A stretch of 33,304 nt of DNA from an uncultured Prevotella sp. (GTDB lineage: Bacteria > Bacteroidota > Bacteroidia > Bacteroidales > Bacteroidaceae): assembly GCA_900543975.1 (NCBI GenBank), contig UQTI01000033.1, positions 1 to 33,304 of the forward strand, given 5' to 3'. The first letter of the stretch is position 1. The number at the start of each line of letters is the position of its first letter. The translations under genes and the position numbers were made by a program. Positions 25,081-32,466 of the stretch are shown here, one piece after another. A model generated the notes under the pieces. It was not told the DNA's origin. It searched no databases and was given only the letters and a program-made list of their open reading frames with translations.

Positions 25081-25157
25081 TTTTCTTGTTCTTTAAAGCG
25101 TTTCAAAATCGTGGGTCTCTATCTGTTGGAAACCGCCTTGTTCCTGTACACTCTCTG

Positions 25158-25508
25158 TCAGTCGTTAAGCAATATGGACGCAAGGAAACGCACCAAAGGT
25201 TTCTCTATCCATCGCTTTCTGAAACAGATAAACATAAACAGCAGGAAGAGATAGAAGGCGGCCACAGCACAGAAGGCGAGGGCGTTGCCCCAAACTGTTC
25301 CCAGGGCAAAAGCGGCAGCAAACGACAGGTAGATGAGCGCGAGCATGAGCAACACGCTAAGCAGCAAAGCCATCGTGGCAACTGTCAGCAAGCGCACAAT
25401 CTTAACCATTACATCGAGCTTGGCATAGCGTGTCTGAAGCCCGATGTAATGTTTCGTTACCTCAACCAGTTGGCCGATGGTTTCAATATTTTTGTCGTTA
25501 GAGAACAT
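25158..25508 (-). CDS. holin-X/YqjE-like membrane protein
   Basis: The 116-residue inner-membrane protein has an amphipathic N-terminus, two long membrane helices (about 38-65 and 70-98) and a basic C-terminal end (CFRKRWIEKPLVRFLASILLND). This pattern fits the phage_holin_3_6 / YqjE group (PF07332). Despite the family name, members in ordinary operons are not known lysis proteins. It lies 9 bases after the YtxH-like gene and 77 bases before the 91-residue protein gene. A role in stress or stationary-phase envelope behaviour is an inference from the YqjDEK comparison. Confidence 0.8.
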   Translation of the reverse strand: MFSNDKNIETIGQLVEVTKHYIGLQTRYAKLDVMVKIVRLLTVATMALLLSVLLMLALIYLSFAAAFALGTVWGNALAFCAVAAFYLFLLFMFICFRKRWIEKPLVRFLASILLND

Positions 25509-25517
25509 GCCTTTGTG

Positions 25518-25736
25518 TTATGCGTTCTCTGGCTCAGCGGCATCCTTGATGTCGTCAACGAGGTCGTCCATTTCCTTTCTGCTCACCTTTATATTATGTT
25601 TCTTGCAGAAATCGTCGACAGCGTCGCTAATCTTGGTGCGTGTCTCACTTCCTTTCTCTGGTGCGCACAGCAGACCTAAGGCTGCTCCTGCAATAGCTCC
25701 ACCTAAAAATGCTCCGATGTAACCTAATGTTTTCAT
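25518..25736 (-). CDS. YtxH domain-containing protein
   Basis: The 72-residue protein starts with one Gly/Ala-rich membrane segment (about 4-25: LGYIGAFLGGAIAGAALGLLCAPEKGSETR). The pattern GLLxAPxxGxxTR is the YtxH family signature. A charged helical tail follows (DAVDDFCKKHNIKVSRKEMDDLVDDIKD). YtxH proteins are linked to general stress responses in other bacteria, and the exact role is unknown. It is the first gene of a three-gene operon with a good promoter at 25789-25819. Confidence 0.88.
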   Translation of the reverse strand: MKTLGYIGAFLGGAIAGAALGLLCAPEKGSETRTKISDAVDDFCKKHNIKVSRKEMDDLVDDIKDAAEPENA

Positions 25737-25788
25737 TGTCTGTTCGTTTTTAGTTTAACAATATGTGTGTTGAGGTGTTCTTATGTTG

Positions 25789-25819
25789 CAAAAATAGTAA
25801 AAACAAATGCTATTTGCAA
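25789..25819 (-). promoter_or_regulatory. promoter of the YtxH operon
   Basis: On the minus strand TATTTTTG (complement of CAAAAATA, 25789-25796) lies 20 bases from TTG (complement of CAA, 25817-25819). The start codon is 53 bases downstream of the -7 element. Confidence 0.75.
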
Positions 25820-25904
25820 GTTTTTTGCTGTAAATTTTCTTTAAAAAGCCGATGAAAAGCCCATTTAACAAACTTTATAGCCCCTTTCTTTCGCTATTAG
25901 TATA

Positions 25905-25920
25905 TAATTTTGTAATTTCG
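25905..25920 (+). promoter_or_regulatory. possible SPOR lipoprotein promoter
   Basis: Two overlapping candidates, TAATTTTG (25905-25912) and TAATTTCG (25913-25920), match or nearly match TAnnTTTG 44-52 bases before the lipoprotein ATG. A good -33 TTTG is not visible, so the exact element is uncertain. Confidence 0.4.
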
Positions 25921-25963
25921 CACAAATTAAAAAAGAACTTATATAAATTTCTAATAACTTGAC

Positions 25964-26455
25964 ATGAATATGAAAAAGACAATCATTCTGTGCGCAGGCT
26001 TGTGCCTTGCAATGGCTTTCGCAAGCTGCGGAGGCTCAAAAGAAAGTGCATACAAGAAGGCTTATGAGAAAGCAAAGGCACAGGAGGCTCAGCAGACAAC
26101 CCCCGTTGAAGAGGCTCCCGTTGTTACTCCTTTGGTAGAGAAACCTGCCACACAGACCACAGTAGTGGACAATTCAGATAATGTAGGTGTAAAGTCGGAG
26201 GCCGTGACCGTTGTCGATGGTGGTGGCTTGAAGGCTTTCAGCGTTGTGGTCGGTTCGTTTGGCTCAAAGGCCAACGCTCTCGGTCTTCAGCAGCGTCTTA
26301 AGAATCAGGGCCATGCTGCACAGGTGGCTTACAACCCTTCGATCAACTTCTACCGTGTTATCGTGTCTACTTTCGACAACAAGGCAGAGGCTGTAAGCTC
26401 ACGCAACAGCTTCCGTGCGCAGTATCCCGACGCTTGGTTGCTGCTGAAGAAATAA
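25964..26455 (+). CDS. SPOR domain lipoprotein
   Basis: This outer-membrane or periplasm-facing lipoprotein probably binds denuded peptidoglycan glycans. The 163 residues start with a signal peptide ending in a lipobox, FASCGG, with the acylated cysteine at 22. A Lys/Ala/Glu-rich and Pro/Thr/Val-rich linker covers about 23-88. A SPOR domain follows from about 90 to 163 (FSVVVGSFGSKANALGLQQRLKNQG...YRVIVSTFDNKAEA). SPOR proteins often act at the division septum. An ATG two codons in (25970) is an equally good start. It is followed by ruvX after 46 bases. Confidence 0.9.
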   Translation: MNMKKTIILCAGLCLAMAFASCGGSKESAYKKAYEKAKAQEAQQTTPVEEAPVVTPLVEKPATQTTVVDNSDNVGVKSEAVTVVDGGGLKAFSVVVGSFGSKANALGLQQRLKNQGHAAQVAYNPSINFYRVIVSTFDNKAEAVSSRNSFRAQYPDAWLLLKK

Positions 26456-26501
26456 GCATTTGAAGACGCATATACATAATCAAACAACAAACACATACTG
26501 A

Positions 26502-26921
26502 GTGGCAAGAATACTCTCTATAGATTATGGTAAAAAGCGCACAGGCTTAGCCGTGACCGATCCGCTTCAGATCATTGCCGGCGGATTGGCCACCGTGCCT
26601 ACATCAACGCTCCTCACGTTTCTTAAAGACTATTTCTCTCGTGAAAACGTGGAGAGCGTTGTCATAGGCGAGCCCAAACAGATGAACGGTGAGGCAAGCG
26701 AAAACTTGGCCCGCGTGCGACAGTTTGTTGCCCTGTTCAAGAAAACTTTCCCTGCCATCCCCATCTCTTATTATGATGAACGTTTTACCTCTGTCTTGGC
26801 TCACCGTACCATCTTGGACAGCGGCATAAACAAGAAAGCGCGACGCAACAAAGCTCTTGTCGATGAGATTAGTGCAACCATAATTTTGCAAGATTACTTG
26901 CAGATGCGACAAAACGTATAA
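26502..26921 (+). CDS. ruvX: RuvX/YqgF Holliday junction resolvase-like nuclease
   Basis: This RNase H-fold protein is implicated in pre-16S rRNA end processing and possibly in Holliday junction cleavage. The 139-residue length is typical. The first active-site strand is ILSIDYGKKRTGLAV. VVIGEPKQMNGEAS is the conserved central motif, and YDERFTSVLA and KALVDEISATIILQDYL complete the family pattern with acidic residues Asp, Glu and Asp. The start is GTG at 26502. The stop TAA shares its last A with the ATG of def (TAATG at 26919-26923), a sign of coupled translation. Confidence 0.92.
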   Translation: MARILSIDYGKKRTGLAVTDPLQIIAGGLATVPTSTLLTFLKDYFSRENVESVVIGEPKQMNGEASENLARVRQFVALFKKTFPAIPISYYDERFTSVLAHRTILDSGINKKARRNKALVDEISATIILQDYLQMRQNV

Positions 26922-27484
26922 TGATTTTACCTATTTATATTTACGGACAGCCTGTGCTTCGCAAAACAGCTGTCGACATTGACAAAGACTATGAAGGTCT
27001 TGACACCTTGCTTGAAAACATGTTTGAGACGCTTACCGACAGCGATGGCGTGGGATTGGCGGCTCCTCAGATCGGCAAGGACATTCGTGTGGTGGTCATA
27101 GATCTCGACGTGTTGAGTGACGACCTTCCAGAATACAAAGGTTTTAAGAAGGCATTTATCAATGCCCACATCATCGAATATGATGACGACTCTAAGAAGG
27201 AGTCGATGGAGGAGGGTTGTCTCTCCTTGCCAGGCATTCACGAGAGCGTGACACGTCCCACGCGCATCCATGTAAGATATATGGATACCGATTTCAACGA
27301 GCACGACGAATGGGTGGAGGGTTATCTTGCCCGTGTCATGCAGCACGAGTTTGACCACCTTGAGGGCACAATGTTTATAGACCGCATTTCGCCCTTGCGC
27401 AAGCAGCTCATACGCACCAAGCTCAAGCAGTTTCTTCTCGGACGCTACCGTTGTTCTTACAGAACAAAACCTGTGCGACGCTAA
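26921..27484 (+). CDS. def: peptide deformylase
   Basis: This metal enzyme removes the N-formyl group from new proteins at the ribosome. All three motifs are present in the 187-residue protein: GVGLAAPQIG (43-52), EGCLSLPG with metal ligand Cys100, and HEFDHLEG with His142, Glu143 and His146. The C-terminus is extended and basic (KQFLLGRYRCSYRTKPVRR), as in many Bacteroidetes deformylases. It overlaps ruvX by one base. The hairpin at 27572-27630, about 90 bases downstream, may end the transcript. Confidence 0.95.
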   Translation: MILPIYIYGQPVLRKTAVDIDKDYEGLDTLLENMFETLTDSDGVGLAAPQIGKDIRVVVIDLDVLSDDLPEYKGFKKAFINAHIIEYDDDSKKESMEEGCLSLPGIHESVTRPTRIHVRYMDTDFNEHDEWVEGYLARVMQHEFDHLEGTMFIDRISPLRKQLIRTKLKQFLLGRYRCSYRTKPVRR

Positions 27485-27571
27485 GGTGCCTTACAGAATG
27501 ACCCTTGTGCTCACACCATAGGGGTCGATATAGTTTGAACATTTAATATTTTTTTAATTATAATTATTGTC

Positions 27572-27630
27572 AGGGTGTGTCAAATGTGAATTAACCGGAA
27601 CAGCGTTCCAATTCCATTTTGACACACCCT
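27572..27630. terminator. long hairpin between def and TPR gene
   Basis: AGGGTGTGTCAAA (27572-27584) and TTTGACACACCCT (27618-27630) pair perfectly over 13 bases. The inside continues with GAATT/AATTC and GGAAC/GTTCC around an AGC loop, so nearly the whole 59 bases can pair. It ends 32 bases before the TPR ATG. It may terminate def or influence TPR expression. The outer arms resemble those at 22636-22663. Confidence 0.75.
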
Positions 27631-27662
27631 CATATCTTTTCTTCCTCGTCTTTCTATTTGTT

Positions 27663-29666
27663 ATGAAAAAAGCATTGGTCTTCATCTTCTTTTCATTCTT
27701 GTCGTTGTCCATAAATGCCCAGTTTAATACAGACAGGCTAATGATAACGGGCCGTAGTGCGCTTTATTATGAAGACTATGTTCTTTCAATACAATATTTC
27801 AACCAGGTGCTCAACGCCAAACCATATCTCTACGAGCCGTGGTACCTGCGAGGCGTGGCCAAGTTTTACCTCGACGACTATGTGGGCGCAGAAACCGACG
27901 TCACACATGCCATAGGCCTGAACCCATACATGTCGAACATGTATGAGCTAAGAGGTTTGTGCCGCATAAGGCAGAACAACTATGACGACGCCATAACCGA
28001 CTATACAAAGCTCATCAGCCTTGATCCGCAAAACAAAGGAGCATGGTTCAACCGCGCGTTGTGTAACGTTGAAAGCAAGCAGTACGAGCTGGCTCAACAG
28101 CAGCTCGACACCATGATCGTGAAATGGAAGAAATATGCCAATGCCTATTCGCTCAAAGCTGAGGTCTACCTCATGCAGAAAGACACGACAGAGGCAGGAC
28201 GATGGCTCGACAAGAGTTTGGAGATAGACCCTTATGACGGCTCGGCATGGACAACAAGAGCCATGATCGCTCTTTCCAAACGCCAATGGAAAGATGCCGA
28301 CACGTTCCTCGGAAAGGCAATACACCTTAAGCCCAAGTCGGTGAACAACTATATAAACCGTGCGCTGGCAAGATTCAACGTCAACAACCTGCGAGGAGCA
28401 ATGGCCGACTATGATACGGCCCTTGACCTTGATCCCAACAATTTTCTTGCCCATTATAACCGCGGACTGCTCCGAATGCAGCTTGGCGACGACAATCGTG
28501 CCATTACCGATTTCGACTATGTCGTGAAGATGGAACCTCATAACGTCATGGCCTTGTTCAACCGTGCCATCTTGCTCGACAAAACAGGAAACCTCCGCGC
28601 CGCCATACGCGACTATTCGACCGTCATTTCACAGTTTCCAAACTTCTGGACCGGTCTCTCACGCCGCGCCAACTGCTATCGTCGTCTCGGCCTCACCGCC
28701 AAGGCGGAGCTCGACGAGTTTCGTATCATGAAAGCGCAGATGAACAAGCATCAAGGCATCCAGCCGCGCTGGAGCAAGAACAAGAGCAAGCAGATGCGCA
28801 AACGTAGCGAGGTGGACCCCGACAAATATAACCAGATTGTGGTGGAAGACAAGCAAGAGGTGGACCACGACTATAAGAGCAGCTATAGAGGCAAGGTGCA
28901 GAACCGCAATGTGGAGCTGACCCTTAAGCCCATGTACGCCCTCTCTCTCTTCATGTACGACAATGGTGTCAAGAGCTATCATGCTTTCTCGGCTGAGGTG
29001 GAAGCCTTCAACGCGCAAAACGCCAACGCATCGCAACCCGTCTATGTCAATTGTGCTTCACGCCATCTTGACGAGCTGTCGTCAAAAACCTTGCTCACAC
29101 GCATAGACACGCTCTCGCAACGCATAGACAACGCCCGTGGAGACCTGACGCTCAAGCGCCTGCTCATGGAACGAGCCGTGACCTATACGGCTGTGCAGAA
29201 CCTTGATGCTGCCATTTCAGACCTTACTGCCTATCTGCAGCTCGACTCTGCTTCTGCTCTTGCTTATTGGCAACGTGCTGTGTGTCATGCCCTAATGGGC
29301 GAATTCCAGTTGTCACAAGGCGCCGCAAACGTCATTACAGAAGGCAAAGCTTTCGACGACATAAGGAAAGCAATTGAACTGTCGCCGCAAAACGCATACC
29401 TCTATTATGACGAGGCCAACATGTGTGCCGCACGCAAAGACTATGAGAAGGCTTTGCGCCTCTACGACAAAGCCATACAGCTCAACGCCAACATGGCGGA
29501 AGCCTATTATAACAGCGGCCTTGTTCTTCAGAAGTGTGGACGTAAGGCAGAAGCCGTTACGCGTCTGAGCAAGGCTGGCGAGCTTGGTCTCTATAACGCT
29601 TATAGTGTCATTAAACAGATCGGTGTAGAAAACAAACAAGATGGAAAAGATACAAAGAAAAAATAA
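27663..29666 (+). CDS. periplasmic tetratricopeptide repeat protein
   Basis: The 667-residue exported protein starts at the ATG at 27663, giving a clean signal peptide MKKALVFIFFSFLSLSINAQ (cleavage near 20). An in-frame ATG at 27567 would translate through the upstream hairpin and is rejected. About ten 34-residue TPR units span 30-365 (for example EPWYLRGVAKFYLDDYVGAE and NFLAHYNRGLLRMQLGDDN). A charged linker follows (about 370-440, with KNKSKQMRKRSEVD). A second TPR set lies at about 500-650 (AYLYYDEANMCAARKDYEKA). TPR arrays mediate protein contacts, and the partner is unknown. Similar two-block TPR proteins are common in Bacteroidales. The next gene begins 10 bases after its stop. Confidence 0.88.
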   Translation: MKKALVFIFFSFLSLSINAQFNTDRLMITGRSALYYEDYVLSIQYFNQVLNAKPYLYEPWYLRGVAKFYLDDYVGAETDVTHAIGLNPYMSNMYELRGLCRIRQNNYDDAITDYTKLISLDPQNKGAWFNRALCNVESKQYELAQQQLDTMIVKWKKYANAYSLKAEVYLMQKDTTEAGRWLDKSLEIDPYDGSAWTTRAMIALSKRQWKDADTFLGKAIHLKPKSVNNYINRALARFNVNNLRGAMADYDTALDLDPNNFLAHYNRGLLRMQLGDDNRAITDFDYVVKMEPHNVMALFNRAILLDKTGNLRAAIRDYSTVISQFPNFWTGLSRRANCYRRLGLTAKAELDEFRIMKAQMNKHQGIQPRWSKNKSKQMRKRSEVDPDKYNQIVVEDKQEVDHDYKSSYRGKVQNRNVELTLKPMYALSLFMYDNGVKSYHAFSAEVEAFNAQNANASQPVYVNCASRHLDELSSKTLLTRIDTLSQRIDNARGDLTLKRLLMERAVTYTAVQNLDAAISDLTAYLQLDSASALAYWQRAVCHALMGEFQLSQGAANVITEGKAFDDIRKAIELSPQNAYLYYDEANMCAARKDYEKALRLYDKAIQLNANMAEAYYNSGLVLQKCGRKAEAVTRLSKAGELGLYNAYSVIKQIGVENKQDGKDTKKK

Positions 29667-29676
29667 CTGGGAAAGC

Positions 29677-31230
29677 ATGGCTAAATCCAACTGCGCTTCT
29701 GTCTTTGGCAAGGGCTGCTCTTCTGTTTCAAGCAAGGGCTGTTCCTTTGCTTCAAGCAATGGCTGCTCTTCTGTTTCAAGCAATGGCTGCTCTTCTGTTT
29801 CAAGCAAGGGCTGCTCTCCTGCTTCAAGCAAGGGCCGCTCTTCTGCTTCAAGCAAGGGCTGTTCTTCTGTTTCAAGCAAGGGCTATTCTTCTGTTTCAAG
29901 CAAGGGCTGTTCGTCTGCTTCAAGCAAGGGCTGTTCGTCTGCTTCAAGCAAGGGCCGCTCCTTTGCTTTTGGCAAGAACCTCTTTTCGTCTCTGGGCATC
30001 TGTTGCTTGTTCTTTATCAGCTTCTTGTCCATAGCCGTTTCCTTGTCATCGTGTGGAAACAAAAGTGGGGTAGGAGCCTCGTCTTCTGGCGACACCATAC
30101 GTTACCGGTATGCGACGCTCCTTACGCGCATAGCTCATGACCGTTATGATGAGATTATAATAAACGACCCATGGAAGAAGGGACACGTCTTACATAAATA
30201 TTGTCTGGTAAAACGTGCCGACTCAGCACAGGTGGTGGGAAACCTCCCCGTCGGTTCCGATGTCGTGTATCTTCCTGTAAACCGTGCTGTTGTGGCCACA
30301 GCTCCTTTGTGTCAACTCATGCTTTGGCTCCAAGCCCCAACGGTCATAAAGGGCGTGTGCGATGCTGAGTATGTAAACATAGCGGAGCTGCAGAAGCTCA
30401 TCGCACAAGGCACCATAACCAGTTGTGGTAGCAGCATGGCACCTTCTTTGGAGCAGATGGCTGTTCTTCACCCTCAGGTCCTTTTCATGTCGTCCTATGA
30501 GAACGGTTCTTTCAGCATGCTCAAACGCTTGAAGGCGCCTGTTATAGAGTGTGTCGAATATATGGAACCCAACGCCTTGGCAAGAGCCGAGTGGATGAGG
30601 TTTTATGGTTTGCTCATAGGCAAGGAGCGCCAGGCCGACAGCCTCTTTACGCAGGTCGAGAAAAGCTACAAGAACCTTGTTGCCTTGGCAGCCAAGGCTA
30701 AGCAACGGCCAATGGTCTTGACGGAGCGTGTCACCGGCGGCACATGGTATTGTCCTGGCGGGGCAAGCTCCATGGCAACGCTTCTTTCAGACGCAAACGC
30801 CCGCTATGTCTTTGCACACGACACCCACAGCGGCTCTCTTTCCCTTGCCCCCGAGGCTGTTGTGGCAGCAGCCCACGATGCCGACGTGTGGCTGTTCACC
30901 TACTTAGGTCCGCGCCCCCTCAGCAAGCAGCAGTTGCTTGCCGAGTATCATGGCTATGCTAACATCAAAGCGTTCAGAAACGCAAAGATCTACCAATGCA
31001 GCAGCGAGAGAAGCACCTATTTCAATGAGGTGTCCTTTCATCCCGATTTTCTTCTTGCCGACATGATAAAGATTTTCCATCCCGACATGATCTCTCATCC
31101 CGAGATGATTTCTCATCCTGACATAATTTCTCATCCCGACATAATTAAGATTTCACATCTCAATCTTGGCCGAAAGGGTAATTTCTCGCGTTATTATGAT
31201 GTGTTTACGCCCTCGGATAAAGAAAAATGA
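29677..31230 (+). CDS. substrate-binding lipoprotein (BtuF/FhuD type) with repeat expansions
   Basis: The mature part (about 135-500) is a Peripla_BP_2-type solute-binding protein of the cobalamin/ferric-siderophore group (VGSDVVYLPVNRAVVATAPLCQLM..., YENGSFSMLKRLKAPVIECVEY, GKERQADSLF, VLTERVTGGTWYCPGG). The lipobox SLSSCG follows a hydrophobic stretch ICCLFFISFLSIAV. Between the start MAKSNCASVFG and KNLFSSLG lie tandem 8-residue repeats of the KGCSSVSS type, so the signal peptide n-region is about 105 residues. Without the repeats the N-terminus would read as an ordinary lipoprotein signal. A second repeat of about 6 residues (HPDMIS) sits near the C-terminus. An ATG at 29641 overlapping the TPR gene is a less likely start. 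No permease or ATPase partner is adjacent, so the ligand is unknown. Confidence 0.8.
   Translation: MAKSNCASVFGKGCSSVSSKGCSFASSNGCSSVSSNGCSSVSSKGCSPASSKGRSSASSKGCSSVSSKGYSSVSSKGCSSASSKGCSSASSKGRSFAFGKNLFSSLGICCLFFISFLSIAVSLSSCGNKSGVGASSSGDTIRYRYATLLTRIAHDRYDEIIINDPWKKGHVLHKYCLVKRADSAQVVGNLPVGSDVVYLPVNRAVVATAPLCQLMLWLQAPTVIKGVCDAEYVNIAELQKLIAQGTITSCGSSMAPSLEQMAVLHPQVLFMSSYENGSFSMLKRLKAPVIECVEYMEPNALARAEWMRFYGLLIGKERQADSLFTQVEKSYKNLVALAAKAKQRPMVLTERVTGGTWYCPGGASSMATLLSDANARYVFAHDTHSGSLSLAPEAVVAAAHDADVWLFTYLGPRPLSKQQLLAEYHGYANIKAFRNAKIYQCSSERSTYFNEVSFHPDFLLADMIKIFHPDMISHPEMISHPDIISHPDIIKISHLNLGRKGNFSRYYDVFTPSDKEK
29689..29976 (+). repeat. 24-bp coding minisatellite, 12 units
   Basis: Twelve 24-base units run from 29689 to 29976 in frame with the lipoprotein. 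Each encodes eight residues of the form G-C-S-S-V/A-S-S-K, with variants R or Y for Cys and N for Lys. The first unit (NCASVFGK) and the last (GRSFAFGK) both end FGK and differ from the core, consistent with expansion from one ancestral segment. Units 10 and 11 are identical. The period is a multiple of three, so copy-number change keeps the frame. Confidence 0.92.
31078..31149 (+). repeat. 18-bp coding tandem repeat, 4 units
   Basis: Four units start at 31078, 31096, 31114 and 31132 and encode HPDMIS, HPEMIS, HPDIIS and HPDIIK near the C-terminus of the lipoprotein. They follow the natural segment FHPDFLLADMIKIF, from which they probably arose. The frame is kept. Confidence 0.9.
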
Positions 31231-31259
31231 GTTAATAGATGCAAAAAAGTAAAGTAATG

Positions 31260-31291
31260 TTTGGCAGAAACGAAATTTATTCGTACTTTTG
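31260..31291 (+). promoter_or_regulatory. tRNA-Phe promoter
   Basis: TTTG at 31260-31263 and TACTTTTG at 31284-31291 are 20 bases apart, a full match to the Bacteroidetes consensus. The tRNA begins 16 bases after the -7 element. Confidence 0.85.
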
Positions 31292-31307
31292 CACTCGCTA
31301 AAAACAT

Positions 31308-31380
31308 GGTGCCATAGCTCAGTTGGTAGAGCAAAGGACTGAAAATCCTTGTGTCCCCGGTTCGATTCCTGGTGGTACCA
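31308..31380 (+). tRNA. tRNA-Phe (anticodon GAA)
   Basis: A complete 73-base cloverleaf. Acceptor GGTGCCA pairs with TGGTACC (one G-T). The D arm is GCTC/GAGC with AGTTGGTA. The anticodon stem AAGGA/TCCTT encloses CTGAAAA with anticodon GAA at 31341-31343. The variable loop is GTGTC, and the T arm CCCGG/CCTGG encloses TTCGATT. The discriminator is A at 31380, and CCA is not encoded. Confidence 0.97.
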
Positions 31381-31416
31381 CTTTTTTTACACACACACTT
31401 TACACACTTTAATGAA

Positions 31417-31447
31417 GAGAGTCATTCGTGCGAATGGCTCTTTTTTT
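31417..31447 (+). terminator. terminator after tRNA-Phe
   Basis: A hairpin with GAG/CTC outer and CATTCG/CGAATG inner stems (31417-31440) is followed by seven Ts (31441-31447), the classic intrinsic form, 37 bases past the tRNA. Confidence 0.85.
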
Positions 31448-31496
31448 GTTTGTCCCAATCGGCCGTCCTTTTAACCCCAATCGTTCATTAACGATC

Positions 31497-31526
31497 CCCA
31501 AATTGCTCTCTGTATAAATATATATA
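31497..31526 (+). repeat. 30-bp direct repeat, copy 1 (partner 32513-32542)
   Basis: The 30 bases beginning CCCAAATTGCTCTCT recur at 32513-32542 with one difference (G versus A). Downstream at about 31554-31572 is an ATGACTAATGACTAATGACC string that also flanks the second copy. The first copy looks like a degenerate half of the palindromic element at 32467. Confidence 0.8.
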
Positions 31527-31735
31527 GAACGCTTTTTCATTCCCAGAAACGAAAATGACTAATGACTAATGACCATAATGACTGAAACAGCTGATCTTTT
31601 ACAACAAGCATGTGGACCAGGAGAACACCGCGCAGCATCCTCACACAGGCATTGGAGCAGCTGGCTGAAGCTGTGAACGTCTTATAAACATATCTGCTTT
31701 GCAAGCGAATAATAAACATGTTTTCAACGGTTGTC

Positions 31736-31783
31736 ATCTCAAGCAAGCATCTCCGCGCTCAGCTTTTGTCGCTTGCTTGAGAT
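31736..31783. repeat. 13-bp perfect inverted repeat
   Basis: ATCTCAAGCAAGC (31736-31748) and GCTTGCTTGAGAT (31771-31783) pair perfectly around a 22-base loop. No T-tract follows. Function unknown. Confidence 0.75.
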
Positions 31784-31862
31784 AGATGTCCATAATATGC
31801 TTGCGAAAGTTCAGAAGAAAAATCTACCTCCAATAAGGCTTGAAAATTGCAGACTTTCGGTC

Positions 31863-31906
31863 TCTATGTTCCATGCTTGCGGCCTCTATGTTTCATGCTT
31901 GCGGCC
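31863..31906 (+). repeat. 22-bp tandem repeat, 2 copies
   Basis: Copies at 31863-31884 and 31885-31906 differ at one base and carry the core CATGCTTGCGGCC. A partial third copy begins directly after. Confidence 0.75.
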
Positions 31907-32001
31907 TCTATCTACGACACATGGCTACGATAAGGGGAGGATTGCGTTCTGGGGCGCAAGGAAGCGATTAGGGGCGCTTGCTGTGCTTTGTGGCTTTGAG
32001 A

Positions 32002-32139
32002 GGCGGGCTTGCAAACACCGGGGCTGGGAGGCGGGCTTGAAACATTGGGGCTGGGTTCGTGCTTTGGGTCGTGCTTTTCGTGGTTCGTTCTTTGGGTCGT
32101 TCTTTTCGTGGTTCGTTCTTTGGGTTCGTGCTTTGGGGG
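32002..32139 (+). repeat. 28-bp G/T-rich tandem arrays
   Basis: A first pair of units with core GGCGGGCTTG starts at 32002 and 32030. A second set of three 28-base units starts at 32056, 32084 and 32112, with core TTCGTTCTTTGGG and alternating TTCGTGG ends. Both sets have the same 28-base period but different sequence. The plus strand is rich in G and T throughout. Confidence 0.75.
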
Positions 32140-32210
32140 CTCGTATGTGTTTTTTTCGATGCTTTAAAATTCTTAGAGGCGTGTGTGGCAAGGTCAGAGG
32201 TTTCTTAATG

Positions 32211-32242
32211 CAAAGATAGCAAAAAGTTTGCGGCAATGCAAA
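32211..32242 (-). promoter_or_regulatory. orphan promoter reading left into repeats
   Basis: On the minus strand TTTG (complement of 32239-32242), 20 bases and TATCTTTG (complement of 32211-32218) match the consensus fully. Transcription would begin near 32204 and run through the 28-base arrays. No substantial start codon frame follows, so a non-coding transcript or a lost gene is possible. Confidence 0.6.
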
Positions 32243-32466
32243 TTTTTACCTTGAAAATATCTTGTTCACCCTTCGGGTTTTCTGTAGTGCAAGGTCGTAA
32301 TAACAATAGCCACAAGAGGTTACGGGCGTTTGTGGGGCGTCGGGAAAATGCTTTTCGTTTTTTGCGTTTTATATTTAATCTGCAATACGTTTACGGCATG
32401 TTCCATTGTGGGCTCCACAAAATGTTCTGCTTTATTCAGGAAAAGACACAGCTCCCTGTGTCAATG

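Noticed and set aside
27567..27662. Upstream extension of the TPR protein
   Set aside because: It reads through a 59-base hairpin. The ATG at 27663 gives a clean signal peptide.
29313..29947. Minus-strand Glu/Gln/Pro/Leu repeat frames over the minisatellite
   Set aside because: A 24-base array leaves several frames open. Only the plus frame continues into a recognisable lipoprotein.
31731..32236. 162-codon plus frame and 103-codon minus frame in the island
   Set aside because: Both run through the 22- and 28-base arrays, encode low-complexity basic strings, and contradict each other. The minus frame starts upstream of the predicted transcript.
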